A stretch of DNA of 64,000 nucleotides from Paenibacillus sp. RC334 (GTDB taxonomy: Bacteria > Bacillota > Bacilli > Paenibacillales > Paenibacillaceae), in contig NZ_CP125370.1 in the NCBI RefSeq assembly GCF_030034735.1, forward strand, positions 5,441,001 to 5,505,000, written 5' to 3'. The position numbers and the translations under genes were made by a program. The notes beneath the pieces were generated by a model. That model was given only the letters and a program-made list of their open reading frames with translations, had not been told where the DNA came from and ran no database searches. This document shows positions 33,909 to 42,859 of the stretch, piece by piece; within the stretch, counting starts at the first letter, position 1, and each line of letters starts with the position of its first letter.

Positions 33909-34121
33909 TCAGGAGCGTTGGGCCACAAAAGAGTTGCCCGTTCGATTGAGAATCGGGAGCATCCGCGTTTCCTGTCCCATGGAGGCTTGGCAGAACGGAC
34001 AAACCGGTTCGCTCAAAAAGGTGAAATCCGTCCGCATCCAGCCGTTGCAACCCTCGTTGGTACACGACCAAATCGCCGTATCTTCCTCTGGGATAATCTC
34101 CGGAGCCTGGCGTCTGTACAT
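33909..34121 (-). CDS. ydjO: YdjO-like cold-inducible zinc-ribbon protein
   Basis: A 70-residue protein with two Cys pairs: WSCTNEGCNGWMRTDF (CxxxxC) near residue 20 and PVCPFCQASM (CxxC) near residue 40, as in the YdjO family of Bacillales, induced by cold in B. subtilis. Its biochemical role is unknown; a zinc ribbon is likely. The start ATG follows a G-rich GAGGGGGG. A palindrome ATGGGGTAATCCCCAT (34143-34158) lies in its 5' region. Its neighbour is a cold-shock protein gene, which supports the link to cold response. Confidence 0.82.
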   Translation of the reverse strand: MYRRQAPEIIPEEDTAIWSCTNEGCNGWMRTDFTFLSEPVCPFCQASMGQETRMLPILNRTGNSFVAQRS

Positions 34122-34142
34122 CTACATTCCCCCCTCGGTTTT

Positions 34143-34158
34143 ATGGGGTAATCCCCAT
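34143..34158 (-). other. Short hairpin before the YdjO-like gene
   Basis: ATGGGG and CCCCAT flank a TAAT loop, 22 nt before the start codon. Its place suggests a translation-level or mRNA-stability role, by inference. Confidence 0.4.
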
Positions 34159-34224
34159 TAGAAGGGAGCCCCGCCCAACGAAGCGGCAAAGAGGCTCCTC
34201 TGATCCAGCTCGTCCTGACCGTTT

Positions 34225-34425
34225 TTAGCTGGTCTTGGTGACATGCTCCGCCTGCGGCCCGCGCTGGCTTTCCACCACGTTAAATTCCACATGCTGGCCT
34301 TCGTCCAGCGTCTTGAAGCCTTCGCCGTCGATAGCGCTGTAGTGGACAAAAATATCCTGGCCCTCTGTCTCGATAAAGCCGAAGCCTTTATCTGCATTAA
34401 ACCATTTGACTGTTCCTGTTGGCAT
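34225..34425 (-). CDS. Cold-shock protein, CspA family
   Basis: A 66-residue single OB-fold protein. The RNA-binding motifs KGFGFIE (RNP1, near residue 13) and DIFVHY (RNP2, near 24) are intact, and it starts [17 protein letters not shown] as CspB/CspD proteins do. It binds single-stranded RNA and DNA and unfolds mRNA in the cold. The ATG at 34425 has GGAGGG 10 nt upstream; a longer in-frame extension overlaps the upstream gene and is not coding. Which csp paralogue it is cannot be told. Confidence 0.93.
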   Translation of the reverse strand: MPTGTVKWFNADKGFGFIETEGQDIFVHYSAIDGEGFKTLDEGQHVEFNVVESQRGPQAEHVTKTS

Positions 34426-34498
34426 ATTGTTAAATCCCTCCTGTGCGGGTATTAATATGCTCCATCCTCTGAAAAATATGCGTATTTTTCCAAAATGT

Positions 34499-35014
34499 TT
34501 ACTTACGGATCGCCTTGGTCCAGAAACCGCCATGAAACTGCTTCGGCTCCACTGTAATGACAAAGGCCTTGGGATCAATATCCAGAATGGATTGGTACAG
34601 CTTGTTCTGATTTTTTCGCTTAGCCAAAATTTCCATCACCAGTCGATCTCCATCCCGCCCGCTGCCCAGCCAGGCTGTAACACCGTACCCTTTGTCACGC
34701 AGCGCATTGGCGATACCTCCGTTGACCTCATTGCTGATCACCTTGACGGTTACGTAGCCGAGCGCTATTTTTTCCTCAATCCATGCTCCAATGAGAATAC
34801 CAAGCGCATAGCCGATGGCGTAAACCGCGAGACTTGCCACCTGATCCAAATACTTAAGCACCATGTTCAGGCCCAGCACATAGATCGTAACTTCTACAGT
34901 ACTTATGAGCGCAGCAACGTACTTCTGTCCTTTCAGCGTCAAAATCATACGCAGTGTATACGCAGACACGTAAATAATTTGAATAACAAAAATAAATAAC
35001 AAAATTTTAAGCAT
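34499..35014 (-). CDS. UPF0316 / DUF2179 membrane protein
   Basis: A 171-residue protein with three membrane helices in the first 95 residues ([20 protein letters not shown], then a helix with [11 protein letters not shown], then [16 protein letters not shown]). A cytosolic DUF2179 domain follows, with [26 protein letters not shown]. This architecture is the UPF0316 (YebE-like) family, of unknown function. The ATG at 35014 is preferred over one 15 nt earlier because GAGGAG lies 7 nt upstream. It is next to a cold-shock gene on the same strand, without clear functional link. Confidence 0.85.
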   Translation of the reverse strand: MLKILLFIFVIQIIYVSAYTLRMILTLKGQKYVAALISTVEVTIYVLGLNMVLKYLDQVASLAVYAIGYALGILIGAWIEEKIALGYVTVKVISNEVNGGIANALRDKGYGVTAWLGSGRDGDRLVMEILAKRKNQNKLYQSILDIDPKAFVITVEPKQFHGGFWTKAIRK

Positions 35015-35169
35015 ACGCCCACTCCTCATTTCACGTTCTGATTTGGCCTGTATCCATCATTATACCCTTGTATGTCGCACAGCTTTCCGTTTCGCATCAC
35101 CCTCGTTCGGGTAAAGACTAACTACAGCATGCTGAATGAATGTTCGATCATTATAAGGAGGGCTACAAC

Positions 35170-35346
35170 ATGAAGGATAACGGAATCAGCGATAAAATCA
35201 AAGGTAATGTTAACAAAGCCAAAGGTGAAATCAAGGATCAAATCGGGAATGCCACGGATAATAAATCCCTTCAAGCCGAAGGTAAGCTGGATAAGGCCAA
35301 AGGCCGTCTTCAGGAAACAGCAGGCAAGCTGAAGGACGGCAAATAA
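35170..35346 (+). CDS. CsbD-family stress protein
   Basis: A 58-residue, highly charged protein. KIKGNVNKAKGEIKDQIG and KLDKAKGRLQETAGKLKD are the two repeated amphipathic blocks of the CsbD family. CsbD of B. subtilis belongs to the sigma-B general stress regulon; its function is unknown. The ATG at 35170 has AAGGAGGG upstream. A terminator follows, so it is a single-gene transcript. Confidence 0.9.
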   Translation: MKDNGISDKIKGNVNKAKGEIKDQIGNATDNKSLQAEGKLDKAKGRLQETAGKLKDGK

Positions 35347-35388
35347 TTCGTGCTTTGGATATAAGCTTTGACGCAATATTTTCCCATC

Positions 35389-35423
35389 AAGCCTCGCTGT
35401 CTTGTGCAGCGGGCTTATTTTGT
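35389..35423 (+). terminator. Terminator after the CsbD-like gene
   Basis: AAGCCTCGCTG and CAGCGGGCTT form a stem with a short loop, followed by ATTTTGTTTG. Confidence 0.75.
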
Positions 35424-35617
35424 TTGACTTGTTTTGTTTGACAACTTTTCAAAAAAACTTTTACGAAAACAGGGCAACTTTTACTGTTGCTGTTGCGTCT
35501 AACCAATATAAGCACATCTGCTAATATCCCTCCAAACGTGTTGGATTTTGTAGGCATTAATGTTACTCTAGTCTATGAACTAGGCTATAATTCTTAAATA
35601 AAGGGGTAGACCAACGA

Positions 35618-36661
35618 ATGAAATCATTGAAATCTATGAAAAAGCCTGTCATCATCACTGCCGTATCCGCCTTGGCCATATCGGGGGCTCTTTTCAGCCA
35701 ATCCACATATGCCGCGCAAGTGACTAAGCCGATCCAAGCAGTTTATAACAATATCAAAATCATCTACAACGGAACTGAGGTTCCTTATGATGCAAAAACA
35801 GAACCATTTATGCTGGATGGCGTGACTTATCTCCCGCTTCGTCTGGCAGGTACAGCTTTGGATAAAAAAGTAGATTGGGACGGTACCAACAAACGCGTAG
35901 TCATTGCTGACAAAGGCGTTCCGATTGATCAATCTACAGTTACAGCATTGAACAACCAGATTACGACGCTGACTCAGGAACTGAACACAGCGAAAGCAGC
36001 GAACACAACTAAAGACGCTACCATCGCTCAATTGCAAAAAGACAATCAGACGCTAAAAGATGACGCAAACAAAAGCAGCTCTAGCTCCTTGAAGGATCTT
36101 CAAAAGGAACTGAACGATGATCACAGTGATGCCTATAGCACTAATTCTGATATCTCGCTCAGTGGCGACAAAAACGATATTACGGTGACCATCGAAATGA
36201 CAAAGACCAGATGGACAGACCTATCCGACAGCAGAAAAGAGAGCTACCTTGAAGACATCGTGGAAGATATTTTGAAAGAGTATAAAAATGCTGATATTGA
36301 GGGTACGGTTAGAAACTCCAGTAATAACGATAAATTGGCGAGCTTTACAACCAACAGCAAAGGCGATGTTACGATTAAAAAAATAGGTACATCTTTCGAC
36401 GCAAGCACGATCCAACGTTCTTTGTTTGATAGATACAGCAACTACGCCGGGTACGGCTTTGATTTCAGCGTAAGAGGCGACAGCAGTAAAGCTACGGTGG
36501 ATGTGTATGTAAATTCGGATGATTGGAATAAACTTTCGAACAATCAAAGAAGTACCCTGACAGATGGCATTATTGATCAGCTAAAAGATAGAGAATCCAT
36601 TGACAGAGTGGAAGGGTACATCCGTAATAAAGGGAACAGTAGCCAAATCGCTACCTTCTAA
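35618..36661 (+). CDS. Secreted stalk-domain (copper amine oxidase N-like) protein with coiled coil
   Basis: A 347-residue exported protein. The signal peptide VIITAVSALAISGALFS ends near TYAA. Residues 40-110 form a stalk/copper-amine-oxidase-N-like repeat (FMLDGVTYLPLRLAGTALDKKVDWDG). A coiled coil at about 110-155 (LNNQITTLTQELNTAKAA) follows, then two similar alpha/beta segments, each with an SDSRKESYLEDIVEDIL-like or SNNQRSTLTDGIIDQLK helix and an (E)GxxRNxxNxxxxASF ending. The C-terminus thus looks like a duplicated domain. Function is unknown; stalk domains often sit on the cell surface. Confidence 0.75.
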   Translation: MKSLKSMKKPVIITAVSALAISGALFSQSTYAAQVTKPIQAVYNNIKIIYNGTEVPYDAKTEPFMLDGVTYLPLRLAGTALDKKVDWDGTNKRVVIADKGVPIDQSTVTALNNQITTLTQELNTAKAANTTKDATIAQLQKDNQTLKDDANKSSSSSLKDLQKELNDDHSDAYSTNSDISLSGDKNDITVTIEMTKTRWTDLSDSRKESYLEDIVEDILKEYKNADIEGTVRNSSNNDKLASFTTNSKGDVTIKKIGTSFDASTIQRSLFDRYSNYAGYGFDFSVRGDSSKATVDVYVNSDDWNKLSNNQRSTLTDGIIDQLKDRESIDRVEGYIRNKGNSSQIATF

Positions 36662-36976
36662 GGATTGCTTGTTTGTTTACAGCATACGGGGAAAGATCTT
36701 TTATAATTAGCTAATTTCCCTGTACGTTATTTACGAGCGCGAGCAAAAAGAGACCGGATCCTTAAAGATCCGGTCTCTTTTTGCTTATATTCCCAGAGGT
36801 GACCCGCACAAATCACCATTCACTCTATTCAACAAGCCGTCCCACTGAAATAATACACTGCACTTTCTCACTCGATTTACCAAAGTCACGTTTTAACATC
36901 AGTTGTTCATTCGAACGAAAAAGCTATTTTCCCTGTCTCTTTTTTTCATAACTGCAACCTTCGATAGTCTGAACAA
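36662..36976. other. Gap between the two convergent stalk-domain genes
   Basis: Apart from the perfect hairpin terminator at 36745-36782 nothing is recognised in these 315 bases. Confidence 0.5.
36745..36782. terminator. Bidirectional terminator
   Basis: AAAAAGAGACCGGATC (36745-36760) pairs perfectly with GATCCGGTCTCTTTTT (36767-36782). T or A tracts on both sides suit both convergent genes. Confidence 0.92.
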
Positions 36977-37780
36977 TTATTGAATCAATCTGCCTACGGA
37001 AGTAATATATTTTATATAATCTTTATCCGCATCGGTTGTATCAATATTTTGGGTATAAATCAAATTACCATGGCTGGTGATTTTAACTTTATAATTCATA
37101 TTGAATTTAGAATAAGGATTTACACTATAGGTCCCTTTGCTATAAACAATCATAGGATTAAAGTCGATTTGCCTGGAAGCAGGTGATAAGCCGCCCTCGT
37201 ACATAGCATAAATATCCAGTATGCCTTTCTTGCGATCCCAATCAAAGGAAGTAAGATCAAATGCATTCGCGTCAATGACCTGAGCCAAGTCTTGTCCCTT
37301 AAAATTCATAAGAACTGGACTTTCCGTAAAGCTATCATGCCTTAGTTTCAATAAGCCCCGCTTGGAATCCCACTCCATCTTCGCATCTGTATCTTTCAAC
37401 AGGACGGATACCGGCAAAAACATCGCATTGCTTTTCATGATGGGGACTGTGTCCATTGTCATGGGTTCGCCGTTAACCGATATTTCGGGTGATCCGATCG
37501 TTGCCGTTACATTACGGCCCAACAGATCAACAGAAGCGGTTTTGCTCGCTGCATTGTAAGTTACTTTACCACCCAATATATCCTTAGCCGCTTGGAGCGG
37601 TATAAGCAGTCTGCCCTTCTTATCCACAAAGGGTGATGCAGGGTAGGTGTATAAAACGTAATGATCATTGACCTTCAAGTGTATGTGCGTTTGTCCTTGA
37701 GCTTGCGCTGATGTCAAATTCGTGTTAGTAGCACCCAAACTCAATAAAATTATAAAGCAGATTAATAATCTAATTTCCAT
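36977..37780 (-). CDS. Secreted stalk-domain (copper amine oxidase N-like) protein
   Basis: A 267-residue exported protein. The signal peptide LLICFIILLSLGATNTNLTSAQA is followed by two stalk-type repeats: GRLLIPLQAAKDILGGKVTYN near residue 55, and MFLPVSVLLKDTDAKMEWDSKRGLLKL near residue 118. The C-terminal half has no recognised domain. It shares the stalk fold with its convergent neighbour but not its coiled coil. Function is unknown, probably surface-bound. Confidence 0.72.
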   Translation of the reverse strand: MEIRLLICFIILLSLGATNTNLTSAQAQGQTHIHLKVNDHYVLYTYPASPFVDKKGRLLIPLQAAKDILGGKVTYNAASKTASVDLLGRNVTATIGSPEISVNGEPMTMDTVPIMKSNAMFLPVSVLLKDTDAKMEWDSKRGLLKLRHDSFTESPVLMNFKGQDLAQVIDANAFDLTSFDWDRKKGILDIYAMYEGGLSPASRQIDFNPMIVYSKGTYSVNPYSKFNMNYKVKITSHGNLIYTQNIDTTDADKDYIKYITSVGRLIQ

Positions 37781-37917
37781 AATGCCCTCCTAGTTATTTT
37801 TTCGTAAGTAGTCTACTCCTACAAACATAGAATTTCAACCAAAATTTATAATATTTACCTCAATAAAGAATATTTATTTTTACACATAATGATGTATAGA
37901 AGGTTCAATTACATAAC

Positions 37918-37946
37918 AAAAAGAGAGCGCCGTTCAGCGCTCTCTT
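37918..37946 (-). terminator. Terminator of the DUF1641-ndh operon
   Basis: AAGAGAGCGC (37921-37930) pairs with GCGCTCTCTT (37937-37946). On the minus strand TTTTTG follows. It lies 30 nt past the ndh stop. Confidence 0.85.
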
Positions 37947-37975
37947 CGAATAAAGCATATAAAATGTAAGGAATA

Positions 37976-39157
37976 TTAATAGGCCAATGCAAAAAGTCCT
38001 TTGATGTGGGACAGGTAACGGATGTTACTGCCTTCCTTCATCAAAGTGGCTACAGCGCCTTTCAGTTGGGTGCCATTCGCACCAACCGTACCGATCGCGT
38101 CTGTTCTGCCCAAGCTGCCCAGCGTACCGGAGAACACTGGTGTGAAGCGTTCCATTTTCGCTCCGTTGAAGTAAGCAAAAATGTTGTAACCAACCGTTTC
38201 GCCCATTTGCCAAGCCAACTGTGCAGTTGGAGGGTATGGACGCTCGCCTTCATCTGGGAACACCACTGCGCTGTCGCCAGCGAGGAAGATGTCTTCATGG
38301 GAAGTGGATTGCAGTGCACCGTTCACGGTTGCGCGGCCACGGTTCACTTCGATACCGGATGCGCCAACCAGTGCGTTGCCTTGTACGCCGCCTGTCCAGA
38401 TCAGGGTGTTCGTTTGGATCGAACGTCCGTCTTTGAGCAGAACTTCGTCGGCTTTCATTTCTGTAATTGGAACACCGGCTACGATTTGAACGCCACGTTT
38501 TTCAAGGCTTGTTACTGCACGATCAACCAGTGCTTGAGGGAAGCCTGCCAAAATAGATGGTCCAGCTTCTACGCAATACAGGTTAATATCTTCGTAGTTA
38601 ATGCCTTTTTCACGACAAACCGCAGGCAGCTTGTCAGCATATTCGCCCACCAGCTCGACACCAGTCAGACCGCCACCACCGATAACGATTGTAGCGTCCG
38701 CTTTGTTGCCGGATTGCTTGTAAGCATCCAGACGAGCTTCTACGTGTGCGCGAATGCGATTCGCTTCTGCCACTGATTTCAGCGTGAAGCTGTGTTCTTG
38801 CAGCCCCGGAATACCGAAGTAAGCCGTTTCGCTGCCCAGGGAAATGACGAGAGCATCATAGCTCAACGTAGCGCCACTGGCCAGAGTTACTTTTTTATCA
38901 TCCGGTTTGATTTCCGAAACCGTATCCACTTTCAGGATAATTTCTTTGTTACGCAGCAGTTTCTCCAAAGGAAGCGCAACAGCTTTCTCGGCAATTGTAC
39001 CTGCCGCCAAACGGTGCAGCTCCGTAATAATTTGGTGAGACGCAAAGCGGTTTACCACTGTAATGGTTGCTTGGCTAGCGTCCAGATGCTGGCGTGCTGT
39101 CAGAGCGGCCAGCAAGCCGCCGTATCCGCCGCCCAAGATCAAAATTTGCTTCGACAT
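37976..39157 (-). CDS. ndh: Type II NADH dehydrogenase
   Basis: A 393-residue flavoprotein. The FAD-binding GGGYGGLLAAL is at residue 9 and the second nucleotide-binding site VIGGGGLTGVELVGEYAD near 160. IWTGGVQGNALV and DIFLAGDSAVVF near 295 are the conserved FAD C-terminal blocks. Such enzymes pass electrons from NADH to menaquinone at the membrane without pumping protons. The ATG at 39157 is preferred over one 6 nt earlier, because GGAGG is 6 nt upstream. It follows a DUF1641 gene by 27 nt, so the two are cotranscribed. Some homologues use other donors or quinones. Confidence 0.88.
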   Translation of the reverse strand: MSKQILILGGGYGGLLAALTARQHLDASQATITVVNRFASHQIITELHRLAAGTIAEKAVALPLEKLLRNKEIILKVDTVSEIKPDDKKVTLASGATLSYDALVISLGSETAYFGIPGLQEHSFTLKSVAEANRIRAHVEARLDAYKQSGNKADATIVIGGGGLTGVELVGEYADKLPAVCREKGINYEDINLYCVEAGPSILAGFPQALVDRAVTSLEKRGVQIVAGVPITEMKADEVLLKDGRSIQTNTLIWTGGVQGNALVGASGIEVNRGRATVNGALQSTSHEDIFLAGDSAVVFPDEGERPYPPTAQLAWQMGETVGYNIFAYFNGAKMERFTPVFSGTLGSLGRTDAIGTVGANGTQLKGAVATLMKEGSNIRYLSHIKGLFALAY

Positions 39158-39184
39158 GTCCATCCTCCGTTCTTGATCAGGTAA

Positions 39185-39616
39185 TTATTTGCTCTCGCGT
39201 TGGCGCTCATTCAGAATATCCAGGAAAGCCTGGCTGAAACGCAGCGTTTTTTGTACATTTGGATCTTTAAGCATTTTGAGCAGGCCAAACAGACCTACAC
39301 TGCCGTCTGTAGTTTGTACGCGGTCTCCTGCTTCAATGGCAGCAGAAGCCAAGCCTTTAGCCGACTCTGTAACAGGCTTCACAAACTCTCCCATGGAACT
39401 TTTCATATCGCCGATAAATACAGGGTCGGTTGCCAAACTACGGGCTACATCATAAGCGTCGGTCATCAAAGTAACCATCTCAGTCAACTTGGGCAGATTC
39501 TCAACCAGTACGGTCAGCGATTGCTGAACCTCCGGTTTCATCAATTGGTCCAATACATCCCGAGACTCTTTAGTAGCTTCTTGTGTTACAGCCACCTCTT
39601 GTTGGTTTTCAGACAT
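39185..39616 (-). CDS. DUF1641 protein, partner of the NADH dehydrogenase
   Basis: A 143-residue protein made of helices, with VLVENLPKLTEMVTLMTDAYDVARSL and MKSSMGEFVKPVTESAKGLASAAIEAG, then a GSVGLFGLLKMLKDPNVQKTLRFSQAFLD tail, the DUF1641 signature. The start ATG at 39616 has GGAGG 10 nt upstream. It forms an operon with the type II NADH dehydrogenase. DUF1641 proteins occur next to FAD/NAD oxidoreductases or formate dehydrogenases in Bacillales; the role is unknown. A regulatory or anchoring subunit is possible by context. Confidence 0.8.
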   Translation of the reverse strand: MSENQQEVAVTQEATKESRDVLDQLMKPEVQQSLTVLVENLPKLTEMVTLMTDAYDVARSLATDPVFIGDMKSSMGEFVKPVTESAKGLASAAIEAGDRVQTTDGSVGLFGLLKMLKDPNVQKTLRFSQAFLDILNERQRESK

Positions 39617-40117
39617 GCGTGAACGTCCTCCTTTACTGTGAAAATAGAAGTCCATTCCTTTCTCGTAACCTGTATCCATAAACTCTAGCAATAAAACGTT
39701 CATTGAATTCACGCCCTTAAACATGCAAGAAGCACAGCTAAAACCGGCCTATACCCAATGGGGCAAGACTGATTCATCGCAAACGCCAATTGTATATGTT
39801 CAGACGGTATTCTGTTGTTACTGCTGCGGAATATCCCACGAAGCGCTCCTTCGTGACTACAACAGGCCGAAACGGAACCCTATACCTCTATATTACACTG
39901 TTTACAACACAATCGTCGAAGAAATTTTAAATTTGCACAAATTTCTACAAAATTTTTATTGTTATTTTAGATAAAAATTAGAATAAACTTAGATTTTGTC
40001 CAATTTTCCGCAAAAAAAGGGGTCATATCATAGCATGCAAGGGTAATAGAAAGAGTGAATCTCATATCGCGATCACATGAAAATCACCACAAAATATGTA
40101 TACGGAGGTTTGATACG
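39617..40117. other. Leader region of the DUF1641-ndh operon and gap
   Basis: No supported gene in about 500 bases. A nested hairpin at 39812-39865 (outer CTGTTGT/ACAACAG, inner CACGAAG/CTTCGTG with a 5-nt loop) lies about 200 nt before the DUF1641 start. The rest is AT-rich. Confidence 0.4.
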
Positions 40118-40237
40118 ATGGCTAAAACATTTTCAGATAAGGCGGAACAACCGCATGGAAGGAATCCGGCTTTGAGGTCGAGCTGTACTCAAGACCGAGA
40201 AACCGACACCCTCAGAAGCGCCGCCCGGCTTTCATAG
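40118..40237 (+). pseudogene. Short open frame, possible frameshifted small gene
   Basis: An ATG with GGAGG 9 nt upstream opens a 39-codon frame starting MAKTFSDKAEQ. From about 40150 another frame reads AWKESGFEVELYSRPR, a more protein-like continuation. A single shift near 40150 would join the two. It ends against the convergent HNH gene, overlapping it by 6 nt. The product is not recognised; it may be a decayed gene or a short peptide. Confidence 0.35.
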
Positions 40238-41041
40238 GGAGTCCTCAGGGGCATCGGAATCATCAGGAGATGGCAACGGCACACCAGATTCGATGAATTC
40301 ATCGACATCACGGGCCGCCTTGAATTGATTGCATTCGTTGCAAGCACATACACAATTGACGGGCGTAGTGTGTCCCCCTTTGGCACGGGGCAGCAAATGA
40401 TCAATGGTAGCACCATAACCCCCGCAGAAAAAGCAGGTATAGCGATCACGCTTGAGCACATATTGACGGAATTCCTTATTGCTGTAGAGTCTGCGGATGG
40501 TGTACGGATTAACAACCACTGCCATGCGCTCTCTGACCAGTGTAACCGCCAGATCAAATTCAATCTCCTGATGCCAACGTCTCCCCTGATCAGTTTTGCC
40601 CCTTAGCCGAATCATACCGTTACGGTTGAGCCGCAGAACCTTGGTATCCGCAGGCTTCAGCCTGCTGAGCAAATGTCGAACGCGCTGCCGATGACGCTCA
40701 CGGGCTTTATCCGTGACTGGCTTCCTGCGTGGCGGCTGAGGCTGCACGTCAGGCTGTGCGGACGCCTCCATGCTTTGCACGACTGCCTCATCCCCAGCGC
40801 CATGCGATGCCAGGGAAGCCGTGAGGGGCTTTCTTCCCTCGCCGGAAGGAGCGGACGCAGACGCACGTTCTTGCGCCGCTAACCCCCGGCAGGAACGACA
40901 AGGACCACGCCGGGAATAAGGACCGGCCCGGCGACCGGTTCTGCGCTGAAATTCCGTTAAAGGCTTCAGCTCCTGACAATACGTACATTTTTTCATCAGC
41001 GGTTTACCCGCTTCGTTACTGATTGACTGCGATTCCGTCAT
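40232..41041 (-). CDS. HNH endonuclease with N-terminal zinc-finger-like motif
   Basis: A 269-residue protein. The N-terminus has a CTYCQELKPLTEFQRR...CRSCR zinc-finger-like motif (residues 18-55). A low-complexity, basic stretch follows (70-120). The HNH nuclease core is at about 195-255: YTCFFCGGYGATIDHLLPRAKGG then CVCACNECNQFKAARD, with both CxxC pairs and the DH catalytic residues. It could be a restriction, repair or homing-type nuclease. There is no methylase, intron or phage gene beside it, so its role is open. AAAGGAGG precedes the ATG. Confidence 0.85.
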   Translation of the reverse strand: MTESQSISNEAGKPLMKKCTYCQELKPLTEFQRRTGRRAGPYSRRGPCRSCRGLAAQERASASAPSGEGRKPLTASLASHGAGDEAVVQSMEASAQPDVQPQPPRRKPVTDKARERHRQRVRHLLSRLKPADTKVLRLNRNGMIRLRGKTDQGRRWHQEIEFDLAVTLVRERMAVVVNPYTIRRLYSNKEFRQYVLKRDRYTCFFCGGYGATIDHLLPRAKGGHTTPVNCVCACNECNQFKAARDVDEFIESGVPLPSPDDSDAPEDSL

Positions 41042-41298
41042 GTCCGCCCCTCCTTTCCCCGTTGCTCACGTTTACCGAATACCTGAAACCCGAACCTTTG
41101 TTAAGTTAAATTCATTCTACCGTTTTCACGTTCCCTTTTCTAGCTATCGAATATATATACTCTCAAGGTATAACAAATTTTAATCATTTGGCATACGTTA
41201 TACAGCGATCCCTGTTCTTCGTTCGGCAGCTTATTAACCGCCTGACGTTTAGCCCCCCTTGCTTGGTGGGTAACTTGTTATATATGAAGGAGGGACGC

Positions 41299-42795
41299 AT
41301 GATGAAAAGGAACCATACGATGATGCAGTTTTTCGAGTGGAACGTCGAGGCTGACGGCTCCCACTGGAAGAAACTTGCCCGCCTGGCACCGGAATTGAAG
41401 GCCAAAGGAATTGACGCGATATGGATTCCACCTGTCACCAAGGGCCAATCCCCCGAGGATACGGGATACGGCGTCTATGACCTTTACGATCTGGGTGAGT
41501 TTGATCAAAAAGGTGCGGTGCGCACCAAATACGGTACAAGGGAAAATCTGCTGGAGGCTATTGCTGCCTGCGTTTGCCACGGTGTAGCCGTCTATGTCGA
41601 TCTGGTCATGAACCATAAAGCTGGCGCGGATGAAACCGAAGTATTCAAGGTCGTCGAGGTCAACCCGGATAACCGCAATGAGGTCATTTCCGAGCCGTTC
41701 GATATCGAAGGCTGGACTAAATTTACGTTCCCCGGTCGTCAGGGTCAGTATTCCACATTTCAATGGAATTTTGAGCATTTTAACGGAACAGATTACGATG
41801 CAAGTCAGGACCGAACGGGAATTTATCGTATTTTAGGCAAAAACAAAAGCTGGAGCGAGCATGTAGATGATGAATTCGGTAATTATGATTATTTGATGTT
41901 CGCCAATATTGACTATAATCATCAGGAAGTGCGCAAGGAAATGATCCGCTGGGGCAAATGGCTGGTGGATACCCTGCAATGCAACGGGTTTCGGCTGGAC
42001 GCAATCAAGCATATCAATCATGAATTTGTACGGGAGTTCGCGACGGAAATGATCAAAAAGCGCGGACAGGACTTTTATATGGTCGGCGAGTTTTGGAAAC
42101 CCGATCTGGAATCATGTCAAAAATTTCTGGACACCATTGATTATAAAATCGACCTGTTTGACGTATCCCTCCACTACAAACTACATAGCGCTTCCTTGGG
42201 TGGAAAGGATTTCGATTTAAGCACCATTTTCGAGGATACGCTAGTCCAGACTCATCCCCTGAACTCCGTTACTTTTGTCGATAATCATGATTCCCAGCCC
42301 CATGAAGCTCTGGAATCGTGGGTAGAGGACTGGTTTAAGCCCAGCGCCTACGCGCTCATCTTGCTGCGCAAGGACGGTTACCCCTGCGTATTCTACGGCG
42401 ATTACTATGGCATTCAAGGGCAAACGCCCGTGAAAGGCAAACAGGCCGAGCTGGATCCGCTCCTGTACGCCCGATATCATAAAGCCTATGGTGAGCAAAA
42501 GGATTATTTGGATGATCCCAATACGATTGGATGGGTTCGTCAGGGCGTGCCTGAACTGAAGGGCTCCGGCTGTGCCGTGGTAGTCACCAACGCCGACAAC
42601 GGAGAGAAGCGTATGTTTGTGGGAAAACACCGCGCAGGAGAGCATTGGACCGATCTGACGGGCCGTCACGACCATATCGTACAGATTGAACAGGATGGCT
42701 ACGGCGTATTCCCGGTTCGTGCTGGCAGTGTATCGGTGTGGGCGCTTCCCGCCGAGGATGACAGCCCGGAAGCAGACGACGACGTGGACGCTTAA
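41299..42795 (+). CDS. Cytosolic alpha-amylase (GH13_5)
   Basis: A 498-residue GH13 enzyme. It starts HTMMQFFEWNVEADGSHWKKL, typical of GH13_5 amylases such as AmyS and E. coli AmyA. DLVMNHKAGAD (region I), GFRLDAIKHI (nucleophile Asp, near 229), MVGEFWK (acid/base Glu, near 259) and FVDNHDSQ (near 326) are all present. It has no signal peptide, so it acts on internal or imported dextrins. Two adjacent ATG codons (41299, 41302) follow AAGGAGGG; either could be used. The C-terminus is acidic (DDSPEADDDVDA). A strong terminator follows. Confidence 0.9.
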   Translation: MMKRNHTMMQFFEWNVEADGSHWKKLARLAPELKAKGIDAIWIPPVTKGQSPEDTGYGVYDLYDLGEFDQKGAVRTKYGTRENLLEAIAACVCHGVAVYVDLVMNHKAGADETEVFKVVEVNPDNRNEVISEPFDIEGWTKFTFPGRQGQYSTFQWNFEHFNGTDYDASQDRTGIYRILGKNKSWSEHVDDEFGNYDYLMFANIDYNHQEVRKEMIRWGKWLVDTLQCNGFRLDAIKHINHEFVREFATEMIKKRGQDFYMVGEFWKPDLESCQKFLDTIDYKIDLFDVSLHYKLHSASLGGKDFDLSTIFEDTLVQTHPLNSVTFVDNHDSQPHEALESWVEDWFKPSAYALILLRKDGYPCVFYGDYYGIQGQTPVKGKQAELDPLLYARYHKAYGEQKDYLDDPNTIGWVRQGVPELKGSGCAVVVTNADNGEKRMFVGKHRAGEHWTDLTGRHDHIVQIEQDGYGVFPVRAGSVSVWALPAEDDSPEADDDVDA

Positions 42796-42809
42796 CTTAT
42801 ACCCAACCC

Positions 42810-42852
42810 AAAGAGGACAGGATGCGAGGATGCGCCCTGTCCTCTTTTTTTA
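42810..42852 (+). terminator. Terminator of the alpha-amylase gene
   Basis: AAAGAGGACAGG (42810-42821) pairs with CCTGTCCTCTTT (42836-42847), and T-rich sequence follows. A-runs on the other side suit the convergent gpmA gene. Confidence 0.88.
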
Positions 42853-42859
42853 TCGAAAA

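Noticed and set aside
39900..39970. AT-rich repeats near the ndh operon as a Rex binding site
   Set aside because: The sequence lacks the TTGTGAA(N)4TTCACAA pattern; only loose A/T symmetry was found.
39723..39974. 83-codon plus-strand frame with several Cys
   Set aside because: It starts where the minus-strand leader lies, lacks a ribosome binding site, and includes the nested hairpin.
40232..41041. HNH nuclease as part of an intron, phage or restriction system
   Set aside because: No methylase, phage gene, split host gene or self-splicing structure is next to it; left as a stand-alone nuclease.
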